Part shown: piece after piece, positions 1 through 11,830 of the stretch
How positions within the stretch are numbered: the first letter of the stretch is position 1
Layout: every line of letters begins with the position of its first letter
DNA from: Corydoras sp. C115
Taxonomy: Eukaryota; Chordata; Actinopteri; Siluriformes; Callichthyidae
Direction of reading: 5' to 3'
DNA: 64,000 nt
Assembly (NCBI GenBank): GCA_019802505.1
Contig: JAFMOC010000076.1
Span: forward strand, 2,096,501-2,160,500
Translations under genes and position numbers: made by a program
The notes under the pieces: generated by a model
Told to the model about the DNA's origin: nothing
Database searches by the model: none
Seen by the model: only the letters and a program-made list of their open reading frames with translations

Positions 1-84
1 CACCAGAAACGTTCTCCCCTGGATGGGCAGTGACCCCAGTGACCCTACTAAAGGATAAAGCAGATAATGGATGGATGAATGTTG
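1..84 (+). mobile_element. tRNA-headed SINE, 3' fragment
   Basis: The window opens inside the tail of the abundant SINE of this region: GTTCTCCCCTGGATGGGCA, then GGATAAAGC and an (ATGG)n end. The head is off the left edge or lost. Confidence 0.75.
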
Positions 85-436
85 TGGACTGTCTGATATA
101 AGCAGTTCATGCGAGTAAACCCATCAACAGTTGAACCTGGGTTTATGGAGAAATTAGCTAAACTCATTCCAAGCCGAAGTGCAGGACTAATCGGCAATGC
201 TTATTTGCAGTGACTGCTTCATAAAGGGTCATACCAAGTACTGAAATCAAAGGTTCACATGCTTTGCAACTCACATACATGAAATATTGCTCTATTCGCT
301 TTAAAAAAAATGAAGTCTAATGTGTAACATTTGTTTGAGTTGGTTTTCATATATTTGTTTATATGTCTGTCAGATCAAATATATTGATAAATATAGACAA
401 ATCCAAAAGGGTTCACAAACAAGCATTGTTGTACTT

Positions 437-546
437 TGATGCCATGTCCTGGGTGTATCTGCCCAGCACCTAAAATGTTCTCCACCGGATATGGACCCAG
501 CACCCCCGACCCTCAGAGGATTAAGCGCAAGATAATGAATGAATAT
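437..546 (+). mobile_element. tRNA-headed SINE, decayed 3' fragment
   Basis: Matches the family 3' half (CCTGGGTGTATCTGCCCAGC, then AAGATAATGAATGAAT) with several deletions and substitutions, so it is an older copy. Confidence 0.65.
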
Positions 547-1365
547 ACCATGTGCACAATTTGTACTGATATCCACTAATGATTACATGTTACTATTAGG
601 TTGTGTTTGACATCACAATTACATATTTATACCCAAGACATTTGGATAATACTGTAACTTTATTCCTAAGTCGTAAAAAACAAGTGAAAGTCTGTTATAA
701 ACCTACTTACATGTTGGCTCTTGCAGAATTCTAAAACCATTTCCCTGACAACAACTTACATTTACTGCTATTGAAAGCTTTTGATACTTGATGTGTAATG
801 CGACATAGTGCTACAGTAGCCGTGAATTTAAAAACAAATGTTTTCACGCTGTTTTGACTATTGAGTCTATACAGCCACAAAACGTGAACCTACTGACATC
901 CCCCCTAATTACAATAGTCCATGGCTCATTACATGACTCAGCCTGTACAGCTCGTTTCAAATTTATCTGCACACGAGCTGTTATCTTAAAGGTGTGTGAT
1001 GAACCTATGGAAGGCGGAGCTGGTACATAGTGGATCTGCTCAGGATCAAGAAGGTCAAAAATTAGTGACAAGGAGAATTGAAGTGCAATTCACCTTGTAA
1101 CAGAAATAATAACTGGATAGTTGCGCACCAAAGCAAATTGAAAAAAAGTAATAGAAAGGCACCAAGGAACAGGTCTAAAATGCCTTACATGTGTAGAGCT
1201 GCAAAAACTGGATCAGCTGGTGCATGTGTTGCACAAAGATCCAGATAGTCTACATGTGAAAAAAAAAAGGAAAACAGCCAAAGGCGATTCAATGGTTCAA
1301 TCCAAACAACTCTAATAACAACCGCTGGCCTGCATGTAGCACCAGGGGTACAAATGTGCAATTAC
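547..1365. other. zmym2: zmym2 intron sequence, no recognised gene
   Basis: AT-rich non-coding sequence after the zmym2 coding exon. A 75-codon open frame at 844-1071 on the minus strand has no cysteine pattern of MYM fingers and no good splice borders, so it is not taken as the next exon. Confidence 0.5.
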
Positions 1366-2173
1366 CAGATTGCTGGTGGGTCTCCGTCTCCCCATTTTGA
1401 ACCGGCTGGGCAGCAGCGTTAACGCGTCCTGGGTTGAAAGTGGATGAAGGCCTGCTGCCTGATCCCGAGTCATCCTGAGCATCTGGGTTGAGGCTGAACG
1501 TACTGCTGATCTGCAAGCCATTTTCAGCAGTCTCCCCCTCTCCTCCACTGTCCCCCTTTAATGAGGTCACACTTGTAATCCTGAGGTTCATACATTCCTC
1601 AGTGGAAGGTTCTATAGGTGCTCCTTCCGATGAGCATGTCGCTCCTAGTGTGGTGACACTGGCAATTTGGATTTCTGAGTCTGGTTCTGTGCTGCTCAAA
1701 GCTTCCCTGTCCTGACTCTGCGCCAGAGAGGAAGAGAGAGATCCCCTTTGCTCTGACTCTTCCTCATCGTCTATAACAATTGGCTCAGCCTGGGTTTGTG
1801 GAGTGGAGGCTGCCGCAGCCGTGGAGGAGGGCGGAGGTGTAGGGTTCTCTGAGGATGCTGTTGCTGTGGTGGCAACCTCTGAACAGTCTGTGGTTTTGGC
1901 AGCAGCTAGAGCCTCGGCAGGTGTGTGGTTGCTGGCGGGGCTGGCTGCTGCACTCTCCTCCTGAAAGTGAGGCTCTTCTAATAGCACTACGTCATCATCA
2001 TTATCCGCTGGAGCCTTGGCTGTGTCTGTTGTCATGGTACCAGTTTCTTGATGCTGCCCATCTGAACACTGATCTGTTGAGGTTGTGGTTTCCATTGGCT
2101 CCTCCTCCTCCTCCTGTTGATGCTGCTCTGTGGCCTCCTCCACATCTGCTCTCGGCTCCAACTCTCCATCCAT
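1366..2173 (-). CDS. zmym2: ZMYM2 N-terminal coding exon (partial gene)
   Basis: This exon encodes the first 269 residues plus one base of ZMYM2, a nuclear MYM-type zinc-finger protein known to bind SUMO and LSD1/CoREST-type repressor complexes. The identification rests on motifs shared with vertebrate ZMYM2: an acidic DDDVVLLEE stretch (residues 59-67), PIVIDDEEE (131-139), EPDSEIQIASVTTL (163-176) and FNPGRVNAA (246-254). The two hydrophobic-acidic stretches look like SUMO-interacting motifs. The ATG at 2173 follows a good acceptor (AG at 2189-2190, exon from 2188), leaving 15 bases of 5' untranslated sequence. The exon ends at 1366 before a GTAAT donor in phase 1. The reading frame stays open past the donor, but that extra sequence is intronic and unlike the family. 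The MYM zinc-finger exons lie beyond the left edge. Confidence 0.9.
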
Positions 2174-2188
2174 CACTTAGGTAACCAC
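2174..2188 (-). other. zmym2: zmym2 5' UTR segment of the first coding exon
   Basis: Fifteen transcribed bases lie between the splice acceptor (AG at 2189-2190, preceded by GTGGTTAC) and the ATG. The stop codon TAA in this stretch rules out an in-frame extension of the protein from an upstream exon, so 2173 is the start. Confidence 0.75.
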
Positions 2189-2629
2189 CTGTAACCACAA
2201 ATAAAGGGATAAATGTCTGAAAAGTCTGACAACAATGTTGGTGTTTAGTTTTTTTTTCTCCTAAACAGGCCGAATTTCATTTTTACCAACTTAAATTCTC
2301 TACTTTAATTTGACTTTTTGTAAACTACCTTCTATAATTAATCAAAAAAAGATTATGTACTAGTTACACTGCATCAGCAGATAACGTAGCAGGACTACAT
2401 GAAGAAGACCTATGAAAGCTAGACTGAAACAGTTACTGTGATTGCAGCAAGTCATGTAGTGATCTGCTTAAATATGGAATTACATACCAGTGCAAGATTT
2501 GGCAAACAATAATATGAATATTAATGGTCGGTGGTCAACTTATGGTGTGTGTGTGGGGGGGAGCCTGCATGTAATTAAAGATTTTAAAAAACAGAAAGAA
2601 AAACATCAATTTATGCAATAAGTAAATAA

Positions 2630-3530
2630 CATTTTCAGGGAAGTTGGAACACTTTCTAAAAACATAATACAAACTAAAATGTGTAATTTTTTACATTAGT
2701 TTACCATTTATTTAATAGACAAAAGATTTCCAATGCTTTTAATGATAAACAAAATTCTATTCAAATTTGATCACATGTACAACAGCCTAAAAAAGCTGAG
2801 ACAGAGGCATGTTTATACTTTTCAATCATTTGTGAATTAAAGATATTAATTGTTGTAGTTTTACAAAAAGCTATTTTTGTCTATTCTTTCTGTACACAAC
2901 TCCTGAGCTGCTCAACAGTCTGTGGTCTGCTTCTGCTTTTCATGATGATCCATACATTTTTAACAGGACACAGATCTGAAGGGTTTGATTGGATGCAAAC
3001 AAAAACAAAAAAAATGAAAAATTTCTTGACAGCAGAAAATGTATTTTAAAAACATTTATATGCCTCCACATCAATATGCATATCCATACCATGGATATTG
3101 ATGTACATCTATGCCATCACAGATGCTGGCTTTTTCCCTTTTTGTTCATTGCAGATGACAAACAGCAGAAAAAATTTGTCGAATTTCTGCATCAAATTGG
3201 AATATGGCTTCTTCGTTCTTCGCATGATAAGTTTCAGGTTGTACTTCTTTATGCAACAGCACTGTCAAGTCACAATAACACCCGAGGGCTCAGTGGTCAC
3301 ACATTCAGCAACTGTTTTCTACTCTTGGCCTTTATGCACTGAGAATTACTCTGAATCTTCCCTGGTGGTGAATCATGACCCAACCTTGCTTGCAAAGTCT
3401 AAACCTATAAAAGATAGAAATTTTATAATCAATTTTGATTAACAATTTGTAATTGTAGAACCTTCCAGAACAGCATCATGAACCATTTCTGTCTTATTTT
3501 GCATCTGTCCCAGCTTTGAATGTGTTACTA
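2630..3530. repeat. Decayed interspersed repeat (probable DNA-transposon derivative)
   Basis: The left end reads like the common fish repeat whose ends resemble 'GTTGGAACACTTTCT...AAAAAAGCTGAGACAGAGGC', and the right side ends in TTGCATCTGTCCCAGCTTTGA. The ends are imperfect inverted matches (AAAGCTGAGACAG versus CTGTCCCAGCTTT). The interior is too decayed to name a coding product. Confidence 0.45.
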
Positions 3531-4789
3531 GGTATTTATTATTAGCATTTTTTTCATGAAAGTGTGGTTTGTACTTTCTGAAATACTAAAATTACTAGGA
3601 TAATATAATCATATAGCAAAAACTAATGCAGGTTTTTACTCATTGTTTAGCATTATTTAGTAAAACAACATGATGCTATACACTGCTAATTTAAAGTAGT
3701 GAAGCCATGTCAGTTTTAGATTTGTAAAAAAGCCAACATATTAGGGAACTACAGCCTGGCTGTTAAAACAAACATTTGAACTCCAAGATCATCAAAAGTT
3801 GCCAGCGTGGAAACTTGTTCAAGGCACTTAACCTTCATTGCTTCAGCGATGCTGATGACCATATGCTCTGACCCAAGAAGGTTTAAGTTGGGGTACTTGG
3901 GGATAAATGCATTGGCAAAGAGATGAAATGGTGCAAATAAAAATACAGGACAATTTTTGCCATTTCTGAGTTATCTTGTAGTAACATTAACCAATTGCGT
4001 ATACGACTTGCTTAACCATGACACAGACACATTAGGAGTCTGGGGATGGACTCAAAAGAGGGCTTCATTTTGCCCATGAAGCCATCTTTACCAGTTCGTC
4101 AAAGACTGAATGCAAAACGTCCCTCTGCCTTTTTCTCTCATGCTTTCTTGCAGACGTCCACTTTTAGTCAACAAATAGAAGTGGCTGGCAATGTTAAAGG
4201 CAGGTCATGCCAACTCATGAAAGATAAGTATATGTACTCGCCACGGATTACCTAGTAAACTTGGAAGGTGTCTAGTGTCTGTTAAGCATTAATTCATCAA
4301 TTAAACATGACTGAATCGAGATGACGAGGGGAACTTGTATATTGAGACTTTGCCTCTGCTGATGCATTACCATATGGTCACATTTAAATAAATGAAACAA
4401 ATAGACATCAAAAGAGCACGACATATTACACAAAAAGCAGTGCACTTTTAAACAGTATGGTTTCAAACCAATTGATTATTGAATGAAGGCCTGTTTTCTG
4501 GAGGTTCTATGGCTCCTCCCCCATAAGCCACCCAGCATCAGTTTCTTTGGAAAAACCCATTGTATATGCTGTCCTATGATTCAAACCTTATTATTCCAAT
4601 ATATAAATATAGATTTAAAAAAATGCACAACAGAGGTTGAAAATCAGTGACCTGGGTTGGTGCACATCAATGTTAGTGTGCAATAAAGGACAAGGCCTCT
4701 GCCACAGGGCCCTTGCTTTTCCACCAAATACGTTTGGAGCCAAGTAGAAAGAAAATAGAGGCTATCTAAAGTGAAGAGCAGAAAAAGCC

Positions 4790-5040
4790 CAACGTGCGTT
4801 CAGACTGTGGCCGCGTTTCAGTAGCGTGTTCCCACCCCTGGCCTCTCTGGCGCATGCAGCCATTGGATTAGCGTGGAAGTGGAGGGAGCAGAGCCTACCA
4901 GACTGCGCCATTGTTATTAGCCCCGGATAAATGGCGCAAGTTTGTCACGAAGAAACGCACCACGGGCACATGGAACAGCTCCACAAAGCATAAAGAAGCG
5001 GCTTCAGCGAGTTCGCTCAACTACAACTCATTCTGACTCT
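4790..5040. promoter_or_regulatory. Moderately CpG-rich shoulder of the zmym2 promoter
   Basis: GC-richer sequence with several CpGs (for example near 4810-4860 and 4960-5000) lies about 0.5 kb downstream of the likely zmym2 start sites. It may be part of the same CpG island or an intronic enhancer. No coding similarity was seen. Confidence 0.3.
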
Positions 5041-5380
5041 TTGTCACGGGGTCTGCAACACCACCACAGAACCACTGACCTGTGGCAGAGATCAAGAAAA
5101 GCCCTTATCTGATCTGCACTATTACATCCCAAACAAACAAACAAACAGTGAGCTATTGGCAACATTAGCCCCGCTTACGTGAAGAAGTCCGGAGTTACCC
5201 CCTAAGCTTTTACCCCAGGCAATCAAGAAAAGCCGTACACGTGGCTACCAGAAGGGGCGCTGTGTGCATTCGGAGCATCCACCACAACGCCTAGGCTCCC
5301 AAATTTACCAAATCAAGCCCATCGTCCTGAAACAAATCGCAGCGGGCGCGTTAGAGCACGAACACACACAAGCCAGTTAC

Positions 5381-5870
5381 CTGCCAGGGGAAAGGCGGAT
5401 CTCGCTAAGCGAGAGGCAAATTGCCCCCGAGTGAGGAGCACTGGCTCGCGGCCGCCATTAGAGAGCGAGAGAAACAATGCGCGCGTGAGAGAGCGCAGCG
5501 GCAGCAGCACCCCACCACAGAGGAGAGGGGGAGCAAATCCCGCAAACTGCCTCCCGCTCTCAGGGTTAAATGCGCTTTAAGATCAACGCAGGTGAACCAA
5601 ACCATGTCCGTGGGGCACAGCGCACTCCACAGATAGTTGGGAGAACTTTCGCCCTTTAAAGTCGGTCGCCGGTGCGTGGAAAAGGAGCCCGTGGAAACGC
5701 TTACCGGAGGAGATCCGCAAACCCTATAGCGCCAGTTTTGTGCCTTGACATAAATTCGGACGCGCATGCGCGAAAACGTACGGACGTTCCAGGCGCGTAG
5801 GAGGATACTGCCAACGAGGTCTCCGCTGCTCGGTATCGCGCATGCGCGCAACGCTCCGATCAACTTGAAA
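5381..5870 (-). promoter_or_regulatory. zmym2: CpG-rich promoter and untranslated first exon(s) of zmym2
   Basis: This stretch is rich in CpG, in contrast to the AT-rich flanks, and lies upstream of the first zmym2 coding exon. Two strong minus-strand splice donors lie inside it: CTCCG|GTAAGC with the last exon base at 5705, and GGCAG|GTAACT with the last exon base at 5381. Both would suit alternative non-coding first exons spliced to the acceptor at 2189. The exact start site cannot be read. Several short open frames cross this region on both strands, as expected of GC-rich DNA, and none resembles a known protein. Confidence 0.6.
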
Positions 5871-6128
5871 AATTGAAATCCAACAAAGGGCTATCGCGTC
5901 CACCAAAGTAGTCACATATAGAGAGAGATTTTTCTCGCTGCTACCGTGAGGAAATATGCATCGATTGCACAAAAAGAGAAATAGGCTTTTTAGTTTGGTC
6001 AATGCATTTACATTTGGTCATCTAGTTGCCCCCTTTGTCCAAAGAGACAAGCATCCCGTCGTGGTTCATTGGGTTGGTCATACAGTATGGAGGTACCAAG
6101 GTCCAAAAGCGCAGAGGGGACCGAGTCT

Positions 6129-6799
6129 GGGCGGCAGGGTGGTTTAGTGGTCAGCACCTATCAGGGAGGGGGATTCCCGGTTGGAATTCCAATCTGGGTG
6201 TTTCCATGTGGGTTTCCTCTGGGTTCTCCGGTTTCCTTCCACAGTCCAAAAACATGGATCAAGGTCAATTATCCATCCATTATCTTCCGCTTTATCCTAT
6301 ATTAGGGTCGGGGGGGGGGGGGGGGGGGGGGGGGGGTTCCCCATGCCCATCAAGGCAAGGGCAGATATACACAGAACAGGGCGCCAATCTATCGCTGGGC
6401 ACACACTCACTCACACAGACACTCACACATACACACTCTATATGGGGCAATTTTGAGAACTCAATTGACTTGATCCATGTTTTTGGACTGTGGGAGGAAA
6501 CCCACGCGGACACGGGGAGAACATGGAAACTCCACCCAGATGGGGATTCGAACCGGGAATCCCTAGTGCTGAGAGGCGAACGTACTAACCACTAAGCCAC
6601 CGTGCAGCCCCAAGGTCAATTAGATTCTCCAAATTGCCCTATATAGAGTGTGTCTGTGTGAGTGAGTGTGTGCCCAGTGATAAATTGGCACCCTGTCCTG
6701 GGTGTATCTACCCAGCGCCCGAAATGTTCTCCCCTGGATGGGCATGGGGAACCCCACCGTGACCCTAATAGAGGATAAAGCGGAAGATAATGGATGGAT
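6129..6799 (+). mobile_element. tRNA-headed SINE copy split by a second SINE
   Basis: The outer plus-strand copy runs 6129-6270 and resumes at 6612-6799. The break carries a 10-bp target duplication AAGGTCAATT (6261-6270 and 6612-6621), so the inner copy inserted into this one. The head keeps GGTTTAGTGGTCAGCA (box-A-like) and the tail ends in GATAATGGATGGATG. Confidence 0.85.
6271..6611 (-). mobile_element. tRNA-headed SINE nested in the copy at 6129-6799
   Basis: Full-length minus-strand copy: (ATCC)n start, CTTCCGCTTTATCCT, and the complement of GGTTCGAATCCCCATC (box B) and of the head near 6605. A run of 27 guanines (6310-6336) has expanded inside it where other copies read GGTCGCGGTGGGG. 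Confidence 0.9.
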
Positions 6800-6800
6800 G

Positions 6801-7107
6801 GGACTGAGCCTTTTCGATTGCGGCTCCTAAGCTTTGGAACGACCAACCTCTATGTATTAGACTGTCTATTCTGTCTATTCTGACTGTCTATACATTCACT
6901 GTCCATTTTTAAATCTAGTCTTAAAACAAATTTTTACTCTGGCTTTTAACACACCATGATTTTACATTGGTTTTAAAAACCTTTTTAGTGTTTTTACTTG
7001 ATGTATTGTTTTATTGTTTATATTGTATTGTTTTTTTACAAACACTGTAAAACTTTGTTGCAGCCTACTGTTGTTTTTGAAGTGCTTTATAAATAAAATT
7101 GAGTTGA
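6801..7107 (+). mobile_element. LINE 3' end fragment (L2/CR1-like)
   Basis: The segment starts with a piece like the C-terminus of a LINE reverse transcriptase ORF (GCTCCTAAGCTTTGGAACGA), followed by an untranslated tail ending GTGCTTTATAAATAAAATTG. This is the typical 3' end of fish L2/CR1-type LINEs. Only the 3' end is present. Confidence 0.5.
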
Positions 7108-7116
7108 GTACCCCTG

Positions 7117-7245
7117 TAGCAAGTAGGGTTAAGGGACTTGCTCAAGGACCCACATTTGGTAACGTCACTGGACCTGGGATTTGAACACACATCCTTCAAA
7201 TTGATAGCCAAATATCCTAACCACTGAGCTACCACACTGCTTGTA
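7117..7245 (-). mobile_element. Second-family SINE (LINE-tail type), partial
   Basis: The complement shows GGTTAGGATATTTGGCTATC and GTGTGTTCAAATCCCAGGTC (box-B-like), followed by CCTTGAGCAAGTCCCTTAACC. It matches the SINE at 24563-24762 but is truncated at its 3' end. Confidence 0.6.
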
Positions 7246-7264
7246 GTTCTAGAAGTGCCTTATT

Positions 7265-7445
7265 TATTCTGTACTATTTGGTTCAATGGTCAGAACTACC
7301 TCAGAGTAGGTATTTTTGGGATGGTTGGTGACTCTCTGTGACACTGATGTGGTGATGGTATGTAAGTGGGTATTGGGCTGGTATGAGTGTATATGAAGCA
7401 GCATCCTCTGAACACTAATAAAGCATTAGTGAAGTCATAAAGAAA
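7265..7445. repeat. Decayed MITE-like repeat
   Basis: Contains phrases such as TGACACTGATGTGGTGATGG and TCTGAACACTAATAAAGCAT that also recur, in better shape, near 41276-41510. The copy is old and has no coding capacity. Confidence 0.3.
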
Positions 7446-8640
7446 GTAAAGTGATCTATTTTTGCTAACTGTTCTTACACATCGAGGATTTTGTCCTCTA
7501 CATTTAACCCATCCCTGTAGTTTATTATTTCAGTGTAGAAAACATATGCAGGCAAAGAAAAGGATGTGCATACAGTTACTCCATACTCTGAACTGTAAAT
7601 TTTAGAGTCAGAATTTTAATCATGATTTATGATAAACTTTGTAGTATAACTTTAAATACCTTTAATCTTAAAGCCCAATTTTCACTGTGGATTTGCTCAT
7701 CACATATCCACGGGCACATGATTCAAAAGCAATTTAAACATGGTTTTTGTCCCATCGGCTTAGCTTTATAGAACATCACGTGTATTTAACAAGAGAGGAT
7801 AAAAATACACCTATCCATCATTTGCATAAACCTACAAATCAAACAAAGCCCGAGTCCAGCAAAGAGATTACAGACAAGGAAGCGACATTTGATATGGTTA
7901 AAAAGTTGATTGCAATTAATGGCATTAAAAGTTTTTTTATATGCTTTTGCTTCACTTCTGTGTTTATGTAAGCATAAGCTTTGTCATGATCACTTATATG
8001 TACTTGAATATTATATAAAACATACATAATCCATTAATTCTAAAGTGTTGATACCTTGTGGTTTTATTTTGACAAACTTCAGTTTAGGAGAGTAGCTGAT
8101 TCATTCTTAAATTTTTATGAATGATTATATTACACAAGCGCTTTGTGAGGTTTTTTTTGTGAGGAATACCAATGCCTATTTCTACATTCAGTTATAATTA
8201 AAAGTATAACAAGATTGCTATAACTATTTGAGCTCAGTCATAAAACTACACAGATTGGTTTAAAAATGTTACATAGCAACTAGGAGCCACCACCTTCACT
8301 TACGTTACCAAACTAACAGCTGACATGAAATATGAATACATAAAGAAATATTTTTTTTCTGTAAAACAGCAAAAATAGGGATCACATTAAGTGTTTTTTA
8401 TTTTCAGACACTAATTTTCTATTTATTTTAGATCCTAGAGTTGTTCTTGGATACATTAAAAATTACTTTTGGAACTGAATCCCTATCACCACCAAATTAC
8501 TGAATACATTTAAAAATTGTAACAATGTGTTCAATTCATCATGTTTATAGGCCTAATGATATCCTTTTGTGCTAATCAACATTAGTAAACAATTAAGTGA
8601 TAAGTAATCAATTTTGTGTACAGTGTTTATATACAGAGAA
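7446..8640. other. Intergenic AT-rich sequence
   Basis: Between the zmym2 promoter and the mphosph8 3' end. I see no gene, conserved motif or clear repeat here apart from scattered short A/T runs. Confidence 0.5.
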
Positions 8641-8644
8641 AATT

Positions 8645-8820
8645 GACATTTAACCCATCCGTGCAGTGAAACACACACATATACCCACACTGATGAAGTG
8701 AACAGCACTTGGGGTGAGGTGGCTTCAGCTATAGTACTTTGTAGGACCGTGAATCGCACCAGGGACCTTCAGGTCACAAAGCTGGTTCCTTAACCAAAAG
8801 CCTATGACTTACAATTAGGC
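8645..8820. repeat. Decayed interspersed repeat
   Basis: Holds the common fish-repeat phrase ACATTTAACCCATCCGTGCAG followed by CACTTGGGGTGAGGTGGCTTC and a phrase ending CCTTAACCAAAAGCC. Family not assigned. Confidence 0.35.
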
Positions 8821-8859
8821 AAAGCTTTTAGGACACTATCAATAAAGGCACTCAAAAAC

Positions 8860-9480
8860 CTACTATGATGTTGGGCACACTTTGCAGCTTTAAGAGCTTA
8901 TACTATTTGTGAAGTTTATTTAAAAGTTTTTGGAGTGTGGAGGGATTTTTGTCCATTTATTCAGGAGGGCATTTGTAGCATTAGACACTGATGATGGAGC
9001 AGAGGGGTCTGGCTCATAATCTGTTTTGGTATCAATGGATTTAAGATCAAATTCTTCCACACCACATTAACTCAACCATGCCTTTATGGACCTTGCTTTA
9101 AGCATGGTCATGTTAAAATAGAAGAGCGCCTTCCCCAAGCTATTGAAATATCTTCGTATGCTGAAGCATTAAGATTTTTTCCCCACTAGAACTATGGGGC
9201 TGAGGCCAACTCCTTAACAATGACACCTCAGCATTATCCCTTCTCCATCAAACTTTGGTACAAACACAGCCAAGCAGGCGAAGGTCTCCTGGCATTCACT
9301 AAACCCATGTCCATTAGACATTTTTTTCCCCAGTGTTCAGTGTCTGTACATTACTTCATCCAATTGTGCCCAAGTCATGAAACTCCCGCCACAGTTTTTG
9401 TGCCAATATTACTGCCAGAGGTGTGGAATCCTGATGTTGCAGAGACAGCAAAGCATAGATGACATTCATGCAATCAGAGA
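8860..9480 (-). mobile_element. Decayed Tc1/mariner transposase relic
   Basis: Read on the minus strand, fragments resemble a Tc1-type transposase: a VWRMPG-like piece, a GEG..LF.HD.A piece corresponding to the second catalytic Asp block, and KVHKGMVE. Multiple stops and deletions separate them. Terminal repeats were not identified. This is a different and much older element from the one at 14885-16116. Confidence 0.5.
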
Positions 9481-9827
9481 CCCTGATCTCTTTTTTATGT
9501 GGTATTTCTGAATGAGGTGCTGTAGTTTGTAAATGTTTCCTCTTTTCTTAACCACAGCTAAACACAGAATATTTCAGCAATAAAAAATATGAGTTATTGG
9601 GATTCTATTACATTACCATGCTGATATTTATTGAGCATTTTAGAACCAAAAGTTCTTTCAGTAATTTTTGTAAAAGGCAGACAGGATGGCTAGATGCTCC
9701 ATTTTTTTCATGTGTGGCAAAAATGTACAAATACTAAATGTCTTAAGAGGCATTTCTAAATTATTTTGTCCATATAATGTACATTTCCAAATGTTTACCT
9801 AATTTCAAGGAGTAAAAATTGCAAGGT

Positions 9828-10155
9828 GGCGGCACGGTGGCTTAGTGGTTAGCACGTTCGCCTCTCAGCGCTAGGGATTCCCGGTTTGAATCCCCATCTG
9901 GGTGGAGTTTCCATGTTCTCCCCGTGTCTGTGTGGGTTTCCTCCCACAGTCCTAAAAACATGGATCAAGTCAATTAAATTCTCGGGGTTGCCCCATATAG
10001 AGTGTGTCTGTGTGAGTGAGTGTGTGCCCAGCGATGGATTGGCGCCCTTTCCTGGGTCTATCTGCCCAGCGCCCGAGACGTTCTCCCCTGGATGGGCATG
10101 GGGAACCCCACCGCGACCCTAATAGAGGATAAAGCGGGAGATAATGAATGAATGA
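9828..10155 (+). mobile_element. tRNA-headed SINE, full length
   Basis: Starts GGCGGCACGGTGGCTTAGTG (box-A region), carries GGTTTGAATCCCCATC (box B) and ends in (GAAT)n. It is flanked by a near-perfect duplication AAAATTNCAAGGT (9815-9827 and about 10156-10168). Confidence 0.92.
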
Positions 10156-10168
10156 AAATTTCAAGGTG

Positions 10169-10360
10169 TTAGGGTGTGGTAACTCAGTGATTAGGATATC
10201 AATCTCAAGGTTATGGGTTCAAATCCCAGGTCCACAGCAATTATTATTCTGTGTCCTTGAACAAGGCTCCTAACCCTTCAGGGGGGCTGTAGCAAACCTG
10301 TGTTCTGACCTCAACCAAGTTGGGATATTTGTAAGTCGTGTCTGCTAAACGAACAAATAT
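10169..10360 (+). mobile_element. Second-family SINE (LINE-tail type)
   Basis: tRNA-like head with GTAACTCAGTGATTAGGATA and GGTTCAAATCCCAGGTCCAC, then CCTTGAACAAGGCTCCTAACC and a decayed tail TTTGTAAGTCGTGTCTGCTA. Older than the copy at 24.6 kb. Confidence 0.75.
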
Positions 10361-10484
10361 AAATGTATTGTAAATGTTAAGGCAGTTGGGTTAAAGTTCT
10401 GTTATGAGAGTTTGGCCTGCATGTCAAATATCCAGTCATTTTAAAAACTGTATTAAATTAAACAAGAAAACATTTCAGTGCATT

Positions 10485-11830
10485 ATGGAAAGATATTTAC
10501 AGTTTATTTAAAAGGAAGCAAAGCTATTAGAATATTTTCAGTGTTCCTCCCATCACACTTTGTGGATCAAACAAAACAGTCATGAAATGTTTAACAGACA
10601 GGGAAATGTCACATACTTCACAGAGCAAGTTTCCAGAGAAGATGCTCTAGAATTAATGTGATCCTGAATGCATATGTTAGATCAATATTGTGTTGATATT
10701 AATTCCTAGTTCACTTTAGTTACAAAGTCAATTATATCCCCCACTAAAGAAGAAAAAAAAATTAAATAATCATAATCGGCATGTATGTACTCTGCTAAAC
10801 AGTTACACTGACAGCAGTGCGACACAATGAATTTCATAAAATGGTATAACATGAGGTGAGAATTTATATTAATAATTAAATCACATCACACCCATTTCCT
10901 TTTGGCTCTGTAAAGGGACTAGCATTTTAAAACTGATCCGAGCACAAATGCACTGAAATAACTCTTTTCTTGTATTGCTGAACAAACCAAAGAGGCAAAG
11001 CTTTTAGGGATGCATGATCTTGGATTTTTGTTGATACCAGCACATTTCAAACTTATTTTAGCTGATTACAGATGCTGCTGCTGCTACTACACACACACAC
11101 ACGTTTGAAGATTTTCTTAAATTAACAAGACTAGGAGAGGACTACATCCATCCTGTGTTAGAATTAACATTACTCTTACACATTTCATACACATGACATG
11201 CATCCCTTAAAGCTGTAGTATCCTTTTTACGAAACGCAAACTGTAAACTCAAGATACTACAGAAATTTAGAATTCAACATGTTACATTGGCCATTTTAAA
11301 TATTTTTTAGATCCAATCTCAATTTGGTCCCAACAGGATAAACTGTCGCAAAATCTACTTTCTCATGATGCGCTCGCTTTCTCACATACACACACAGCAT
11401 ATTTGCAGCGACATACTAAAAACTGAGTGAAAATGGAGTGATAAATTACTGTATTTAAAAAGAAAACCTTTATAAACAAGATTTACAAATGAACATCCCT
11501 CACATTTGTTTTTAGTTGTATTATACAAGAAAGTGTGTTGATTTGTGAATAAACACAGAAAATCCTGTAAATCTAATAAAACACTTCAAACACATTGCTG
11601 TACTCACAGCCACGCTGAAGGGGATTCTAGTCATAGACTGACTAAGGTATCTGGGCCTTAATTCTAGGCAATTAAACAGACCTGGCATTCAACATGAACC
11701 ATTTCTTCTGTTTGACATGTTTTGTAACACAAACAGTACAGTTATGGGAAAAACCGTCAGTCTCTTAGATCTTCTTGTGTAATGCTGAAATGTTGAGACC
11801 ATGTCAAACTTGGACCAGGAAATTGGATCA
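10485..11830 (-). other. mphosph8: mphosph8 3' UTR with polyadenylation signal
   Basis: About 1.3 kb follows the mphosph8 stop codon on the minus strand without another coding exon. A canonical AATAAA on the minus strand lies at about 10502-10508 (plus strand TTTATT), which would give a 3' UTR of about 1.33 kb. Further AATAAA matches upstream could give shorter forms. Confidence 0.6.

Larger units (their letters stand above)
2189..5380 (-). other. zmym2: zmym2 first intron with decayed repeats
   Basis: About 3.2 kb between the coding exon and the promoter-proximal exon. It holds an old interspersed repeat (about 2630-3530), a SINE relic near 3805-3905 (TTCAAGGCACTTAACC...TCATTGCT on the plus strand) and AT-rich unique sequence. 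No protein-coding exon was recognised. Confidence 0.5.

Noticed and set aside
844..1071. 75-codon minus-strand frame as the next zmym2 exon
   Set aside because: No cysteine pattern of MYM fingers, no matching phase-1 acceptor, and no resemblance to the family sequence that follows the first coding exon.
1855..2184. Plus-strand frame of 109 codons opposite the zmym2 exon
   Set aside because: It is the antisense shadow of the low-complexity acidic coding exon.
5421..5636. Plus-strand 71-codon frame at the zmym2 promoter
   Set aside because: GC-rich promoter DNA; no homology recognised, no splice or conservation evidence.
9828..10155. tRNA gene called from box A and box B of the SINE head
   Set aside because: The head cannot fold into a proper cloverleaf over about 75 bases as far as I can see, and the same sequence recurs in all dispersed copies.
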